Shown one piece after another: positions 1 to 8,849 of a DNA stretch of 50,509 bases. Source of the DNA: CAYVAP01 sp964343195 (GTDB lineage: Bacteria > Bacteroidota > Bacteroidia > J057). The notes beneath the pieces are model-generated. The model saw only the letters and a program-made list of their open reading frames with translations, searched no databases and was not told the origin of the DNA. The position numbers and the translations under genes are program-made. The stretch is from contig CAYFIR010000037.1 of NCBI GenBank assembly GCA_964343195.1, positions 1 to 50,509 of the forward strand. The letters run 5' to 3'. Each line of letters begins with the position of its first letter. Position 1 is the stretch's first letter.

Positions 1-160
1 ACACCCCCTTGCTGCGGGTTAAAACCGCGCAGCAAGTAAGAGGGCTGCCTTTTACTAGCCGGGCGAATTGATGCCCCGGCTAGCATCTGGGCGAAATGAC
101 GCGCAACAATCCTCCTCTTTTCTCCAACCATCGTATATTGGGGGAAACGCCATTAATCCT

Positions 161-397
161 ATGGAGACTTTCAAGTACATCACCGCAGACCCTGGCGTCC
201 TGGGAGGAAAGCCCATCATCGCAGGTACGCGCATCAGCGTGGCGCTGATCATGGAGTGGCTGGGAACCGGAGCAACACCTGAGCGCATCGCGGAGAAGCA
301 TCCTCTCCTGACGGTGGAAAAGGTACTGGAGGCAATTCGCTATGCAGGGCGGTTTGCTCAGAATGAGATCATCATTGAGGTAAAGCGCTCGGCATGA
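161..397 (+). CDS. DUF433 antitoxin-like protein
   Basis: A 78-residue protein of the DUF433 family. The family hallmark is seen as DPGVLGGKPIIAGTRISV near residues 8-25, followed by a helical segment (EWLGTGATPERIAEKHP) typical of the winged-helix-like DUF433 fold. The open frame continues upstream to 68, but family members begin close to the ITADPG motif, so the ATG at 161 is preferred. Its stop overlaps the start of the next gene by 4 bp (ATGA), which implies translational coupling. DUF433 genes commonly sit directly before DUF5615 PIN-like genes and are regarded as antitoxins of that pair; this is family knowledge, not shown by the sequence. Confidence 0.85.
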   Translation: METFKYITADPGVLGGKPIIAGTRISVALIMEWLGTGATPERIAEKHPLLTVEKVLEAIRYAGRFAQNEIIIEVKRSA

Positions 398-774
398 AGC
401 TCACGGATTGTGCTTTTCTGACGGATGAAAACATCGACGCAGCAGTCGTGGCATGGCTGCGGGAACGAGGTCATGAGGTGTTTGACATTAAGGAAGAAGG
501 GTTATTTGGCTTGATGGATGAAGAGATTCTGCTACGGGCCTTCGAGCAGAAACAGGTGATCATCAGCCAGGACAGCGATTTTGGCACACTGGTGTTTCGG
601 GATGGGGCTCGATTTTATGGGATTGTCTATCTGCGTCCCGGCCATGAAAATCCCGCTGTCCACCTGGAAACGCTACAATTACTTTTCGATCAGGAGCTTG
701 ACCTTACTCCCCCCTTCATCATTACCGCAGAAAACCGGAGCGATGTGATTCGCTTTCGGGTGAGAGAACTGTGA
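394..774 (+). CDS. DUF5615 PIN-like toxin/ribonuclease candidate
   Basis: A 126-residue protein resembling the DUF5615/Mut7-C-like PIN superfamily. Conserved acidic residues are visible at TDENID near the N-terminus, in FDIKEEG, and in the ISQDSDFGTL segment, the last matching the central acidic cluster of PIN-like nucleases. It overlaps the DUF433 gene by 4 bp. By family context it would be the RNA-cleaving toxin partner of the upstream protein. No transposon surrounds the pair, but degraded DNA follows it: a TonB fragment and repeats. Confidence 0.82.
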   Translation: MKLTDCAFLTDENIDAAVVAWLRERGHEVFDIKEEGLFGLMDEEILLRAFEQKQVIISQDSDFGTLVFRDGARFYGIVYLRPGHENPAVHLETLQLLFDQELDLTPPFIITAENRSDVIRFRVREL

Positions 775-1069
775 GGCTACGAGCCTCCAGCCGATCACAA
801 GCCGAGACGCTATCGACCTGAGCGGGATGAAAAGCCCACAGAGGCTGCGACCAAGCTCCAAAGCCCAGCAGCAATAGAGCAATAGAAAAGTCAAATGTTT
901 CATGGAATGGAAGTATGTAATGTTGATGGTTGCATGGTTGAGGGGGGATCTGGGGGAGAATACCGAGTCGGATTACGCACAGGCCTGCACACGGCCACGA
1001 AATCCGACTCAGCATTTTGAAAGGGAAGTCCTAGAAAGTGGGGGGGGAGTCTCTAAACAGCAGGCATGT

Positions 1070-1237
1070 TTACTCATCCTCTAACTGAAATTCGACTGGT
1101 ATCAATAATCTTGCACGGGTTGGCTTACCAGTTTTCTCATTAATGGAAGGAATCCACTTCATATTTACATTTAGTATAGCCTCAACTGCTGCCTCCTCGG
1201 TCCCGTATCCCATTCCGTCAACAGTAAAAATGGCCAA
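1070..1237 (-). pseudogene. TonB C-terminal domain remnant
   Basis: Reading the minus strand from 1237 to the TAA at 1070-1072 gives about 55 codons without a stop. The translation contains GYGTEEAAVEAI, NMKWIPSINEKTGKPTRAR and LLIPVEFQLEDE. This is the signature end of energy-transducer TonB proteins (GxGxxEEA...MPKWxPG...GKPVRVRxxxPVxF). A TGA lies directly upstream at 1238-1240, and the rest of the gene is replaced by a dispersed repeat, so this is a 5'-truncated remnant rather than a functional gene. It is too short and start-less to appear as a normal ORF. The 295 bases before it (775-1069) hold nothing I recognise except a short inverted repeat (GAGTCGGATT near 965, AATCCGACTC near 1001). 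Confidence 0.75.
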
Positions 1238-1410
1238 TCAGCGTTTATACGCTTCTGAAAGCGTCTCTTTGAAAAAGAAGACGAGCGTCAGAGACGCGAA
1301 GACGCCTCGTTTCGGCTATGAGGTAAACAATTGAACAGCAACACTTTCAACTCCGAACCCCGTTGAGCGCAGCGAAATCCCGCAGAGCGGGAAACTCCGA
1401 ACTTTTTCCA
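1229..1410. repeat. Composite dispersed repeat, copy 1 (modules B-C-D)
   Basis: Three modules occur in order and recur in the same order at 15970-16199. Module B (about 1235-1317) contains GCGTCTCT at 1261 and AGAGACGC at 1290, able to pair as a hairpin. Module C (about 1335-1358) is an ACACTTTCAACTCCGAAC-type sequence. Module D (about 1361-1405) contains GTTGAGCGCAGCGAAATCCC followed by AGAGCGGGAAACTCCGAAC. The element ends at the stop codon of the minus-strand DUF4442 gene and its other end truncates the TonB remnant. No coding potential was seen. Confidence 0.8.
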
Positions 1411-1950
1411 CTAGAACCGTTTGGGAACCTTCTGTCCGACCTGACCCCGGGCGGCTCTTTTGGCCTCATAATGCTTTCGGTCTCCGATATAAACGGTCTT
1501 TTCAATCCGGGCTACAGGTTTATCCTGCTGGTTGAGCCAGGTGATGGTGAAGGTGTGATTGGTTGAATTGTGCTCCGCAACCTGCTCCTTTAGTTTATCC
1601 ACCAGGGATTCTTCCAGGAAAAAGTGGGCCTTGAGCTTCCCTTTTCCTGGTTGGAGAAATCTGATTTTGGCGGTCTTGTCCCAGACGACGTAGTTCTCTC
1701 CGCCGAGTACCTTGATGAGCATCACCATGTATATAGGGTCGGTAGCCGCGAACAAGGCCCCTCCGAAGATGGTTCCGACATAGTTTCTGGTGCGCAGGCT
1801 TAGGGGCAGACGCACGTGGGCTTCTTTCCAGTCGGCACTCATAAAGGTAAGCCAGCTACCTGTCCCGCGGATAGCTGGCAATATGTTGTACACAAAGCGC
1901 CAGAGGCGTGTGTAGGTCGATTCTGTTCGCTCGGTTGGAAAAAGCTTCAT
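1411..1950 (-). CDS. DUF4442 hotdog-fold protein
   Basis: About 179 residues when started at the ATG at 1950; the frame stays open to 2013, but the extra residues come from repeat-like DNA (GTTCAGAGTTCG). The central part, with SADWKEAHVRLPL, NYVGTIFGGALFAATDPIYMVML and WDKTAKIRFLQPG, matches the DUF4442 family, which has a thioesterase-like hotdog fold. The GGALFAATDP stretch corresponds to the hotdog helix. The substrate is unknown, with an acyl-CoA likely from the fold. It lies 62 bp downstream of the DUF4412 gene on the same strand, so they may be co-transcribed. Its 3' end abuts a dispersed repeat. Confidence 0.8.
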   Translation of the reverse strand: MKLFPTERTESTYTRLWRFVYNILPAIRGTGSWLTFMSADWKEAHVRLPLSLRTRNYVGTIFGGALFAATDPIYMVMLIKVLGGENYVVWDKTAKIRFLQPGKGKLKAHFFLEESLVDKLKEQVAEHNSTNHTFTITWLNQQDKPVARIEKTVYIGDRKHYEAKRAARGQVGQKVPKRF

Positions 1951-2012
1951 CTGATACCAGGCAGTTCGGGGTTCAGAGTTCGTCGTTTTAAGAGACCGAC
2001 TCCGAACTTTCA

Positions 2013-2879
2013 TTAATTCCCAAAGATGCTACCCAAATCGTTAACCTGATAGCCATCGAGGGAGAAAACTTCCTCCGGAATAGATCCTTCATGGATTTCC
2101 TTGAGGTAATAGTCGGTTACTTCGTCTTTACGTTTGGAGGTCATGTGGGCTTCCAGTACCACGCCATCGACACCATATATATTGGTTGGATGACTGGCGC
2201 CACCAGGTCCTTTGGCCTGTACGAAGCTGGCAATGTTGCGCCAGTCCAGCGGAATGGCATCAGTAGCCCAGGCCAGGGTAGTGGCATCTTCGGTCTCTAC
2301 GCGATATTCCGTGCAACTGTAGCCCTCAATGGTTTTGGTCCGACCAGTCTCCTCGATGGTATAAGCTCCTTCCGCTACTGAGCGGTCTTCAACGTTTACG
2401 CGGATGCGGAGCATCGGGGTAATGGTGGCGGCACGGTCACCGTCCTTGTTGACAGTTTTGGTGGTAACCTCGCGTTCCCGGCGGTCATAGATCATGGTGG
2501 TTTCTCCTTCGTCGGTCTTGGGCGTCACCGCGAAGCTATATTCGTCGATGTAGTAAGTGATGATGGCGGGGCCATCACGATTGGGGCGGCCATTTTTGGT
2601 AACCAGAGATTCCAGGGTGAAGTACCCAATGAATTCGCTGGGAGCAACTTCGTCGGAGCTGTCGTCCTCCTCTACGGTTACCCGTACGTTGCTCTCCGCT
2701 GACTCCTCTTCCTCTTCGGATTCCTTGGAGCCAGTCCCAAAAATTCCGTTGAAAAGTTCTTCAGCTCCTCTTTCGATTTTTTCTGTAACGGTAGGTTCAG
2801 GATCCTGTGCCGTTGCCACACTGGTACAGAATAGCAGTAGCGCAGTCAGGAGAAAGGTAATATAGGCTGTCTTTTTCAT
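2013..2879 (-). CDS. Secreted DUF4412-like protein
   Basis: 288 residues from the start at 2879, chosen because MKKTAYITFLLTALLLF and the following ATAQ form a clean signal peptide. The mature protein has an acidic low-complexity stretch (residues about 55-75, rich in E, S and D). It then has a domain with IEGYSCTEYRVE and TLAWATDAIPLDW, which resembles DUF4412, a domain of periplasmic or outer-membrane-associated Bacteroidota proteins of unknown role. A C-terminal part repeats the 'YYLKEIHEG' style of extracellular beta proteins. Function unknown. Confidence 0.7.
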   Translation of the reverse strand: MKKTAYITFLLTALLLFCTSVATAQDPEPTVTEKIERGAEELFNGIFGTGSKESEEEEESAESNVRVTVEEDDSSDEVAPSEFIGYFTLESLVTKNGRPNRDGPAIITYYIDEYSFAVTPKTDEGETTMIYDRREREVTTKTVNKDGDRAATITPMLRIRVNVEDRSVAEGAYTIEETGRTKTIEGYSCTEYRVETEDATTLAWATDAIPLDWRNIASFVQAKGPGGASHPTNIYGVDGVVLEAHMTSKRKDEVTDYYLKEIHEGSIPEEVFSLDGYQVNDLGSIFGN

Positions 2880-3051
2880 AATGCTTCTATCGATTTGGAT
2901 TGGCAATAAGTAGGTAGAGCCCAGGTGAATGGCTTCACAAACTATTTACAGCATAACGATGAAAAGTGGCTCAACCTGATAGAATCGTTTTCAAAACTAT
3001 TGAGTTAATTCGCAGTGTCGAATCAGATTACCATCCTATTTCCCCTAACTC

Positions 3052-3825
3052 ATGACTCAAAACACCTCCTCTAAAACCGGGCTGGTACTCAGCGGTGGAG
3101 CCGCCCGGGGCATTGCCCACATTGGCGTATTGCAGGCACTGGAAGAAGCTGACATCGAAATCCACCACGTAGCAGGTACCAGCATGGGCGCCATTGTAGG
3201 AGCCTTTTTTGCAGCGGGGATTCCCCCCAAAGGAATGCTGGAGATCCTCAAAAACGACCGCCGCATTACGGAGCGATTTCGTCTAAAACTGCCAACAGGT
3301 GGAGGGCTGCTCAACATGCACTTCCTGGCAGAGATTCTCGACGAGTATATCGGGGTAGACAGCATTGAAGCGTTAAAAAAGCCGTTGACGATTGCTGCTT
3401 CGAATCTGAATAGCGGAGAATGCGAATTCTTTCGGAAGGGGTCGCTCCTAAAGGCAGTCGCGGCCTCAGCAGCCATTCCGGTGCTGTTTGCTCCACAGGT
3501 AGTGGACGGAAAAACCTATGTCGATGGCGGGCTGACAAACAACCTCCCAGTGGATGGGTTGCCGAAGGATTGTGATCGCATCATCGGAGTCCATGTCAAT
3601 TACCAGGAAGACCTGGGCGAACTGGACGGGGTGTGGGCAATTGCGGGAAGGTGTTTTAGCATGGCCATATACCACACTGTGCGAGACGACCGCGAAAAAT
3701 GCCACCTGCTGATCGAACCACCTGAGACCAAAGAGTTTGGGTTGTTTGCATTTCATGAAGCAGAAGAGCTGTACCGGACCGGATATGAGGCAGCCCAAAA
3801 GGAACTGGAGAAGTTCCTGGGGTAG
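3052..3825 (+). CDS. Patatin-like phospholipase (RssA-type)
   Basis: 257 residues with the full patatin signature: the oxyanion loop SGGAARG near residues 14-20, the nucleophile elbow GTSMG with Ser44, and the DGG motif with Asp158 completing the Ser-Asp dyad. There is no signal peptide or membrane segment, so it is probably cytoplasmic or peripherally membrane-bound, like E. coli RssA. Family members hydrolyse acyl ester bonds in phospholipids; the real substrate is unknown. It stands alone. A repeat array follows its stop within about 10 bp. Confidence 0.93.
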   Translation: MTQNTSSKTGLVLSGGAARGIAHIGVLQALEEADIEIHHVAGTSMGAIVGAFFAAGIPPKGMLEILKNDRRITERFRLKLPTGGGLLNMHFLAEILDEYIGVDSIEALKKPLTIAASNLNSGECEFFRKGSLLKAVAASAAIPVLFAPQVVDGKTYVDGGLTNNLPVDGLPKDCDRIIGVHVNYQEDLGELDGVWAIAGRCFSMAIYHTVRDDREKCHLLIEPPETKEFGLFAFHEAEELYRTGYEAAQKELEKFLG

Positions 3826-3835
3826 GGAAGGGGGG

Positions 3836-3972
3836 AATAAGGTATATAAGGGGAGTAAGGAATAAGGGGAATAAGGTAATAGGGGGAATATTGGCACTGT
3901 GGTTATTCGTACCATCCCAATACCCCCAATACCCCCAATACCCCCAATACCCCCTATACACCCTATACCCAC
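3836..3972. repeat. Nonamer-array repeat, family A copy 1
   Basis: A purine-rich left arm (reiterations of GGGGAATAAGG, 3838-3886) leads to a 25-bp core at 3887-3911 containing AATATTGGCACTGTGGTTAT. Four perfect AATACCCCC units (3919-3954) and TATACACCC variants follow. The arms are roughly complementary, so the whole can fold as a long imperfect hairpin. The 25-bp core is identical to 11854-11878. ORFs here encoding GIGGIG-type repeats are artefacts of the array. Confidence 0.9.
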
Positions 3973-4122
3973 CCCCTCACAGAAAGAGGATATCGACCAT
4001 TGCTAATTAATCATCGATTAATAGCCCACTTTCCGGTCGGTAATAAAATATATTTGCAAAATGAAACATCGACTCCAGGTTGGAGTTTTCATGCATACAC
4101 TAGACCATCACCCCCGCATTAC

Positions 4123-5271
4123 ATGAGTAAGCTAGTTATTCGGCGAATCCTTATCGCTTCTGTTGGCTCGGTGCTTATCCTGTTTATTGGCATGAGCATC
4201 ATGAATAAACTCGGCAGCCGAAAACCTCCGGTCAGGCAGCTATCTGTCCGTGAAAGCCGCAAGCCCGTCCGGGTGGCCCCCGTTTCCTATGAGCCACGCG
4301 AAGTTTCAATTACCGGTCTGGGGAAAGTGGTCTCAGAAAGCGCATTTAACCTTGTGGCCGAGGTGCAGGGCGAGATCCTCCGTGGGGATGTGCCCCTGAA
4401 GCGGGGACAAAATTTTCGCAAAGGGCAGGTGCTGTTTCGCATTGATGACCAGGAAGCCCGCCTGAGTCTGGCCGCTCAGAAGAGTAACTTTCAGACTGCG
4501 GTAGCAGGCATACTGCCAGACTTGAAGATCGATTACCCAGATGAATATCCAGCCTGGAATGCCTACTTCAGTAGCCTCAATCCAGAAGAAACTCTGCCAC
4601 AAATGCCCTTTGATGAGAGCAATGAAAAGCTCAAGGTGTTCCTTTCTACGGCGGGTATTTTCAATCAATACTACAACATCAAGAGTACCGAAGAGCGCCT
4701 GAACAAATACGTGGTTCGGGCTCCGTTCTCGGGGAGCTTTCTTCAGGTTAGCCAGGAGGTCAACTCTGTGATCAACCCTGGCGGACAGGTAGCCCGCATT
4801 GCCCGTGGCAATCGACTTGAGCTCGAAGTTCCCGTTCGTACCGCGGACCTGGATTTTGTTCGGGCTGGCCTGTCTGTGGATGTGTATTCAGAAGCTGAGG
4901 ACGCCCGTTGGGGTGGACGAATCGCTCGTGTAGGATCAGTGGTTGACCCACAGACCCAGTCGGTAAATGTGTACATCAACTTCAACCCAGAGGGTCAGCG
5001 GATTTACGAGGGGCAGTACCTGCGGGCAGAGATGCCGGGCAAGCGCAAGCTGGATGTGATGGAGATTCCCCGAAATGTGGTCGTCAACCAGAATCAGGTT
5101 TATGTAGTTGAGGATAGCATGCTGAGGATAAAGCCGGTGCGCATAGAGAAGCTAAACAAGGAGACACTGTTCATCTCCGGCCTGGAAGCCGGTGAATTCA
5201 TTGTCGTGGAGCCGCTCATCTCAGCGTATGAAAACATGCCTGTGAAGGCGATGCCTGAAGAGGGAAGCTGA
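4123..5271 (+). CDS. RND efflux periplasmic adaptor (membrane fusion protein)
   Basis: 382 residues from the ATG at 4123, which begins an N-terminal membrane anchor (IRRILIASVGSVLILFIGM); the open frame starts at 4000 but those residues are repeat-flank sequence. HlyD/AcrA features follow: a biotinyl-lipoyl half (EVQGEILRGDVPLKRGQNFRK), a helical hairpin insert, the second lipoyl half (YVVRAPFSGSFLQVSQEVNSV), a beta-barrel (ARWGGRIARVGSVVDPQTQSV) and the membrane-proximal domain. It bridges the pump at 5585 and the channel at 8850. A 313-bp gap with an inverted-repeat element separates it from the pump gene, so co-transcription is likely but not certain. Confidence 0.9.
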   Translation: MSKLVIRRILIASVGSVLILFIGMSIMNKLGSRKPPVRQLSVRESRKPVRVAPVSYEPREVSITGLGKVVSESAFNLVAEVQGEILRGDVPLKRGQNFRKGQVLFRIDDQEARLSLAAQKSNFQTAVAGILPDLKIDYPDEYPAWNAYFSSLNPEETLPQMPFDESNEKLKVFLSTAGIFNQYYNIKSTEERLNKYVVRAPFSGSFLQVSQEVNSVINPGGQVARIARGNRLELEVPVRTADLDFVRAGLSVDVYSEAEDARWGGRIARVGSVVDPQTQSVNVYINFNPEGQRIYEGQYLRAEMPGKRKLDVMEIPRNVVVNQNQVYVVEDSMLRIKPVRIEKLNKETLFISGLEAGEFIVVEPLISAYENMPVKAMPEEGS

Positions 5272-5273
5272 CA

Positions 5274-5445
5274 ATGGTCATTTTTCATACTACTAGACAT
5301 TTTGGAAAAGGCCCAACGATTATTGACAGGATGACCAGGATTACAGGATTTACAAGATTGATTATCAGTGATTTCTTATCCTGTCCATCCTGCGATCCTG
5401 AAAATCCTGTCTAATTTGTATAGTAGTATGATCATTTTTCATTGT
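5274..5445. repeat. Inverted-repeat element of CAGGAT units inside the efflux operon
   Basis: The left half (about 5324-5358) carries CAGGAT-type units spaced 8-9 bp apart. The right half (about 5382-5412) carries the complementary ATCCTG units, giving a long imperfect hairpin. The block is bordered by GGTCATTTTTCATACTACTA (from 5275) and an inverted TAGTAGTATGA followed by TCATTTTTCATTGTA (from 5420), reminiscent of a MITE-like unit. The rest of the gap (5446-5584) contains one more inverted repeat, TTGCATC/GATGCAA, near 5473-5502. No gene is visible. Confidence 0.7.
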
Positions 5446-5584
5446 ACAGTAACGGAGTAGTGCCCCAGGATTTGCATCATGTCATAAGCCTGACGATGCA
5501 ATTTCCTGCACTATGGAAATTAGGAATCACGACACTTCGGCTGCACTCAGTATAAAATTTTGAATCACGAATTCTTCCCCACCC

Positions 5585-8500
5585 ATGCGGAAAATCGTTA
5601 CCTATTTCACCCAATACACCATCTGGTCCAATGCATTGATCATCCTGATCGTGCTGTTGGGAGTGATCAGTGCCTTTGACATCAAGAAGGCTTTCTTTCC
5701 GGAGATCGACCCCAACCTCGTGGTGGTTTCTGTCGCCTATCCCGGAGCTTCTCCGGAAGAAATGGAAGAAGGCATCGTCAATAAGGTAGAGGAAGCCCTG
5801 AAAGGGATTCAGGGAATCGAAGAGATTACTTCTACCGCCTCTGAAAACTCGGCCAGTATCCGGGTAGAAGTCAGCAGTGAATACAACCCGGATGTCGTCC
5901 TGACTGATGTGAAAAATGCTGTTGACCGGATTAACTCCTTCCCGGTGTCGGCTGAGAAGCCGGTAGTGCTGCGCCAGAAACCTCAGAGCGATGCCATTGA
6001 CATCGTGCTGGTAGGCGATGTCGCCATGGAAAAGCTCAAGGAAACAGCAGAAGCCGTGCGCTACGACCTCCTGGCGGGTGATGGTATTTCCCAGGTCAAC
6101 ATCAGCGGCTATCCCTCGCTGGAAATCGAAATAACCGCCACAGAAGAAAACCTGCGACGCTATGGCCTTACCTTCTCACAGGTGGCCCAGGCCGTCCGAA
6201 ATAACAACCGCGACATCTCATCGGGATCGGTGAAAACCACAGAAGAAGAGATTCTGATTCGGTCCCGTGCCAAGGAATACGACGCCGAAGGCATAGGACA
6301 GATCATTGTCCGAACCAATACAGATGGTTCGATTCTTCGCCTTACGGACATTGCCACCATTCGGAAACGATTTGCTGATGTACCCAATGCCAGCTATTAC
6401 AACGGTAAGCCAGCCGCGACGCTCAAGGTGACCAAACTGCCAGAGGAAGACGTTCTCATCATCACCGATTACGTCAAGGCATATGTCGAGGAATTCAACA
6501 ACAACAACAGTTCGATTGAGGCTGTCCTGGAAAATGACCGATCCGTGGTGCTGAATGACCGACTTTCCATTCTGGTAAATAATGGAGCCGTGGGGCTGAT
6601 CCTGGTCCTGGTCATGCTGGGGCTGTTTCTGAACCTGAGATTGAGCTTTTGGGTAGCCTTCGGGATTCCCTTTTCCTTCCTGGGGATGCTCTTTGTCGCG
6701 GACCTATTGGGGGTGAGCATCAACCTGATTTCTCTCTTTGGGATGATCATGGTGGTTGGTATCCTGGTGGATGACGGGATCGTGGTTGGGGAGAATATTT
6801 TTGCCCACTTCGAAAAGGGAAAAACCCCGCTGCGTGCCGCAGTAGATGGGACCATGGAAGTGATGGGGTCGGTATTTACCGGAGTAACAACTACCATGCT
6901 GACTTTTTCAGCATTCTTTTTCTTCGAAGGCCGCCTGGGGCAGTTCCTGTTTGAAATGGCAGTGGTGGTAATCCTCTGTCTGGCATTTTCCCTCATCGAA
7001 TGTTATTTCATCCTGCCACCACACCTGGCGCATTCTGGTGCCTTGAAGAAGAAAAAGCCCAGCAGGTTTCGGATCATTGCCGATAGAGCCGTCTTTTTCC
7101 TGCGAGATCGCCTGTATGGCAATCTCCTCAAAACCGTCATTCGATACCGCTATTTGACTTTCTCCATTACCCTTGCCATCCTGTTCGTCGTAATAGGCGC
7201 CGTGCAGGGCGGATACATCGGCCTGACCTTTTTCCCTTCGCTAAATTTTACTGACGACCTGACGGCTACCGTGACGTTGAAGCCTGGAACCCGGGAGCAC
7301 ATCACGGCTGATGTCCTGGCTCGTGTAAAGGCGGCCTCATTTGAAGTGGATGCCGACCTGCGAGCAGAAAGGGGTGATGACCGTAGCTTTATCAAAAGTA
7401 CCCAGACAACCCTCGGCAGCGGCGGTAGTCAGTCTGGAGGCCACGTAGGTTCGTTGCGGCTAGCTCTGCTATCTGAGCGTGAAATGGGGATGCCCAAATT
7501 TCAGTTTGGAAATCTGGTACGCGAGAAACTCGGGCCGATGCCGGAAGTAGAGCAGTTTGTGATCGGTGACCGACGCGCCTTCGGTAAGCCTGTATCAGTC
7601 AGCCTGAAAGGCCGGGATGGAGAAGCCCTTGATGGTGCCAAAAGATTCCTCATCTCGGAGCTACAGCGCCTTCCAGACCTCAAAGACATCACCGATAGCA
7701 ATATTCCGGGCCGCCGGGAGATCAATGTGCAGCTCAAGCCCAAGGCCTATGTGCTTGGCTTGACTCACGCCGACATTACCGCACAGATTCGCCAGGGATT
7801 TTTCGGGGAAGAAGCGCAGCGTCTGCAAATTGGTGAAGATGAAGTGCGGGTATGGGTGCGCTACCCCGAAGAGGACCGCCGTAGCCTGGGAGAGCTGGAA
7901 GAAATCAAAATTACCACTGCCGACGGGTCGCAGTATCCCCTGACCGACCTCATAGAATATGAAACCCAACGTGGGGTGGTGGATATCACTCACCTCAACG
8001 GCGCCAGAGAAATACGAGTGGAGGCGGATCTGGCAGATCAGACCCTGCCTGTTGGGCCCATCGTTGCCAATCTGCAGTCGGAGATCCTTCCGAAATTAAA
8101 AGAGCGTTACCCGGGCATCTCCTACTCTATGGAGGGCCAAAGCCGCCGTGGCGCTCAGTTTGGGAGCTCACTCGGAAAAATATGGCCTGCCATCCTGATC
8201 GGGATGGTGTTGCTCATCAGCCTGGCCTTCAGGAGCTTCTCCCAGAGCTTTATCATCATCCTGGTGATGATTCCGCTGGGACTGCTAGGGGCTGCCATCG
8301 GACACTGGATTGAGGGCAAGCCTATTTCTATCCTGAGTTTTTATGGAATGCTGGCACTTTCCGGAGTAATCGTCAACGATGCCGTGGTATTCGGGGATAA
8401 ATTCAACCGACTCCTGAAGCAGGGGCACACCCTGGCTGGGGCGATTTTCTATTCCGGCAAGTCTCGTTTCCGCCCGATCCTGTTGACCTCCCTGACTACG

Positions 8501-8767
8501 GTAGTGGGCCTCTTTCCCCTGATTCGCAGCACGGACGGATCGGCTCAATTCCTCATTCCCATGGCTATTTCTGTGGCCTATGGGGTGTTAATCGGGACTT
8601 TCTTTGTATTGACGACCTACCCGGCGGTACTGGGGATTTACAATGATATGCGCGTAGGTCTGGTCTGGTTGCGTCGCGCCATTTGGGATGCCGATTATCA
8701 ACTGCCAAGCCGTCGATTGGTGGAACCTGCTATCAAGGAGCAGGAACAGCTGAAGGAGATAGGGTAG
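5585..8767 (+). CDS. RND-family efflux pump (AcrB/HAE-type)
   Basis: 1060 residues, the usual length for an inner-membrane RND pump driven by proton import. The first transmembrane segment is near residues 13-31 (ALIILIVLLGVISAF). Two large periplasmic loops each precede a block of five or six transmembrane segments. The TM4 proton-relay motif GILVDDGIVVGENIF is intact with both Asp residues. The TM10 region reads SGVIVNDAVVFGDKF, so the Lys found there in AcrB is absent, as in many HAE homologues. KSRFRPILLTSLTTVVGLFPL is the conserved TM11 region. Substrate not predictable. It forms a complete tripartite set with the adaptor upstream and TolC-like gene downstream. Confidence 0.93.
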   Translation: MRKIVTYFTQYTIWSNALIILIVLLGVISAFDIKKAFFPEIDPNLVVVSVAYPGASPEEMEEGIVNKVEEALKGIQGIEEITSTASENSASIRVEVSSEYNPDVVLTDVKNAVDRINSFPVSAEKPVVLRQKPQSDAIDIVLVGDVAMEKLKETAEAVRYDLLAGDGISQVNISGYPSLEIEITATEENLRRYGLTFSQVAQAVRNNNRDISSGSVKTTEEEILIRSRAKEYDAEGIGQIIVRTNTDGSILRLTDIATIRKRFADVPNASYYNGKPAATLKVTKLPEEDVLIITDYVKAYVEEFNNNNSSIEAVLENDRSVVLNDRLSILVNNGAVGLILVLVMLGLFLNLRLSFWVAFGIPFSFLGMLFVADLLGVSINLISLFGMIMVVGILVDDGIVVGENIFAHFEKGKTPLRAAVDGTMEVMGSVFTGVTTTMLTFSAFFFFEGRLGQFLFEMAVVVILCLAFSLIECYFILPPHLAHSGALKKKKPSRFRIIADRAVFFLRDRLYGNLLKTVIRYRYLTFSITLAILFVVIGAVQGGYIGLTFFPSLNFTDDLTATVTLKPGTREHITADVLARVKAASFEVDADLRAERGDDRSFIKSTQTTLGSGGSQSGGHVGSLRLALLSEREMGMPKFQFGNLVREKLGPMPEVEQFVIGDRRAFGKPVSVSLKGRDGEALDGAKRFLISELQRLPDLKDITDSNIPGRREINVQLKPKAYVLGLTHADITAQIRQGFFGEEAQRLQIGEDEVRVWVRYPEEDRRSLGELEEIKITTADGSQYPLTDLIEYETQRGVVDITHLNGAREIRVEADLADQTLPVGPIVANLQSEILPKLKERYPGISYSMEGQSRRGAQFGSSLGKIWPAILIGMVLLISLAFRSFSQSFIIILVMIPLGLLGAAIGHWIEGKPISILSFYGMLALSGVIVNDAVVFGDKFNRLLKQGHTLAGAIFYSGKSRFRPILLTSLTTVVGLFPLIRSTDGSAQFLIPMAISVAYGVLIGTFFVLTTYPAVLGIYNDMRVGLVWLRRAIWDADYQLPSRRLVEPAIKEQEQLKEIG

Positions 8768-8776
8768 GTAGGTTAA

Positions 8777-8795
8777 AGTTCCTGGTTCAAAGTTC
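8777..8795. repeat. 19-bp repeat between pump and channel genes
   Basis: The 19-bp sequence AGTTCCTGGTTCAAAGTTC recurs exactly at 29532-29550. Related TTCAAAGTTC or TCAAAGTTCAC words occur at 32536. It sits in the short pump-channel gap and has no coding role. Confidence 0.7.
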
Positions 8796-8849
8796 GTAGT
8801 TAGCAGTTGCCATCACAATAGATCTATTGCCAAATTAAAAGCACATCTG

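Noticed and set aside
3466..3972. Minus-strand ORF with GIGGIGGIG repeats
   Set aside because: The repeat peptide is a direct read of the AATACCCCC array, and the rest is antisense to the patatin gene.
4000..4122. 41-residue N-terminal extension of the RND adaptor
   Set aside because: It has no family similarity and precedes the proper membrane anchor; the ATG at 4123 is a better start.
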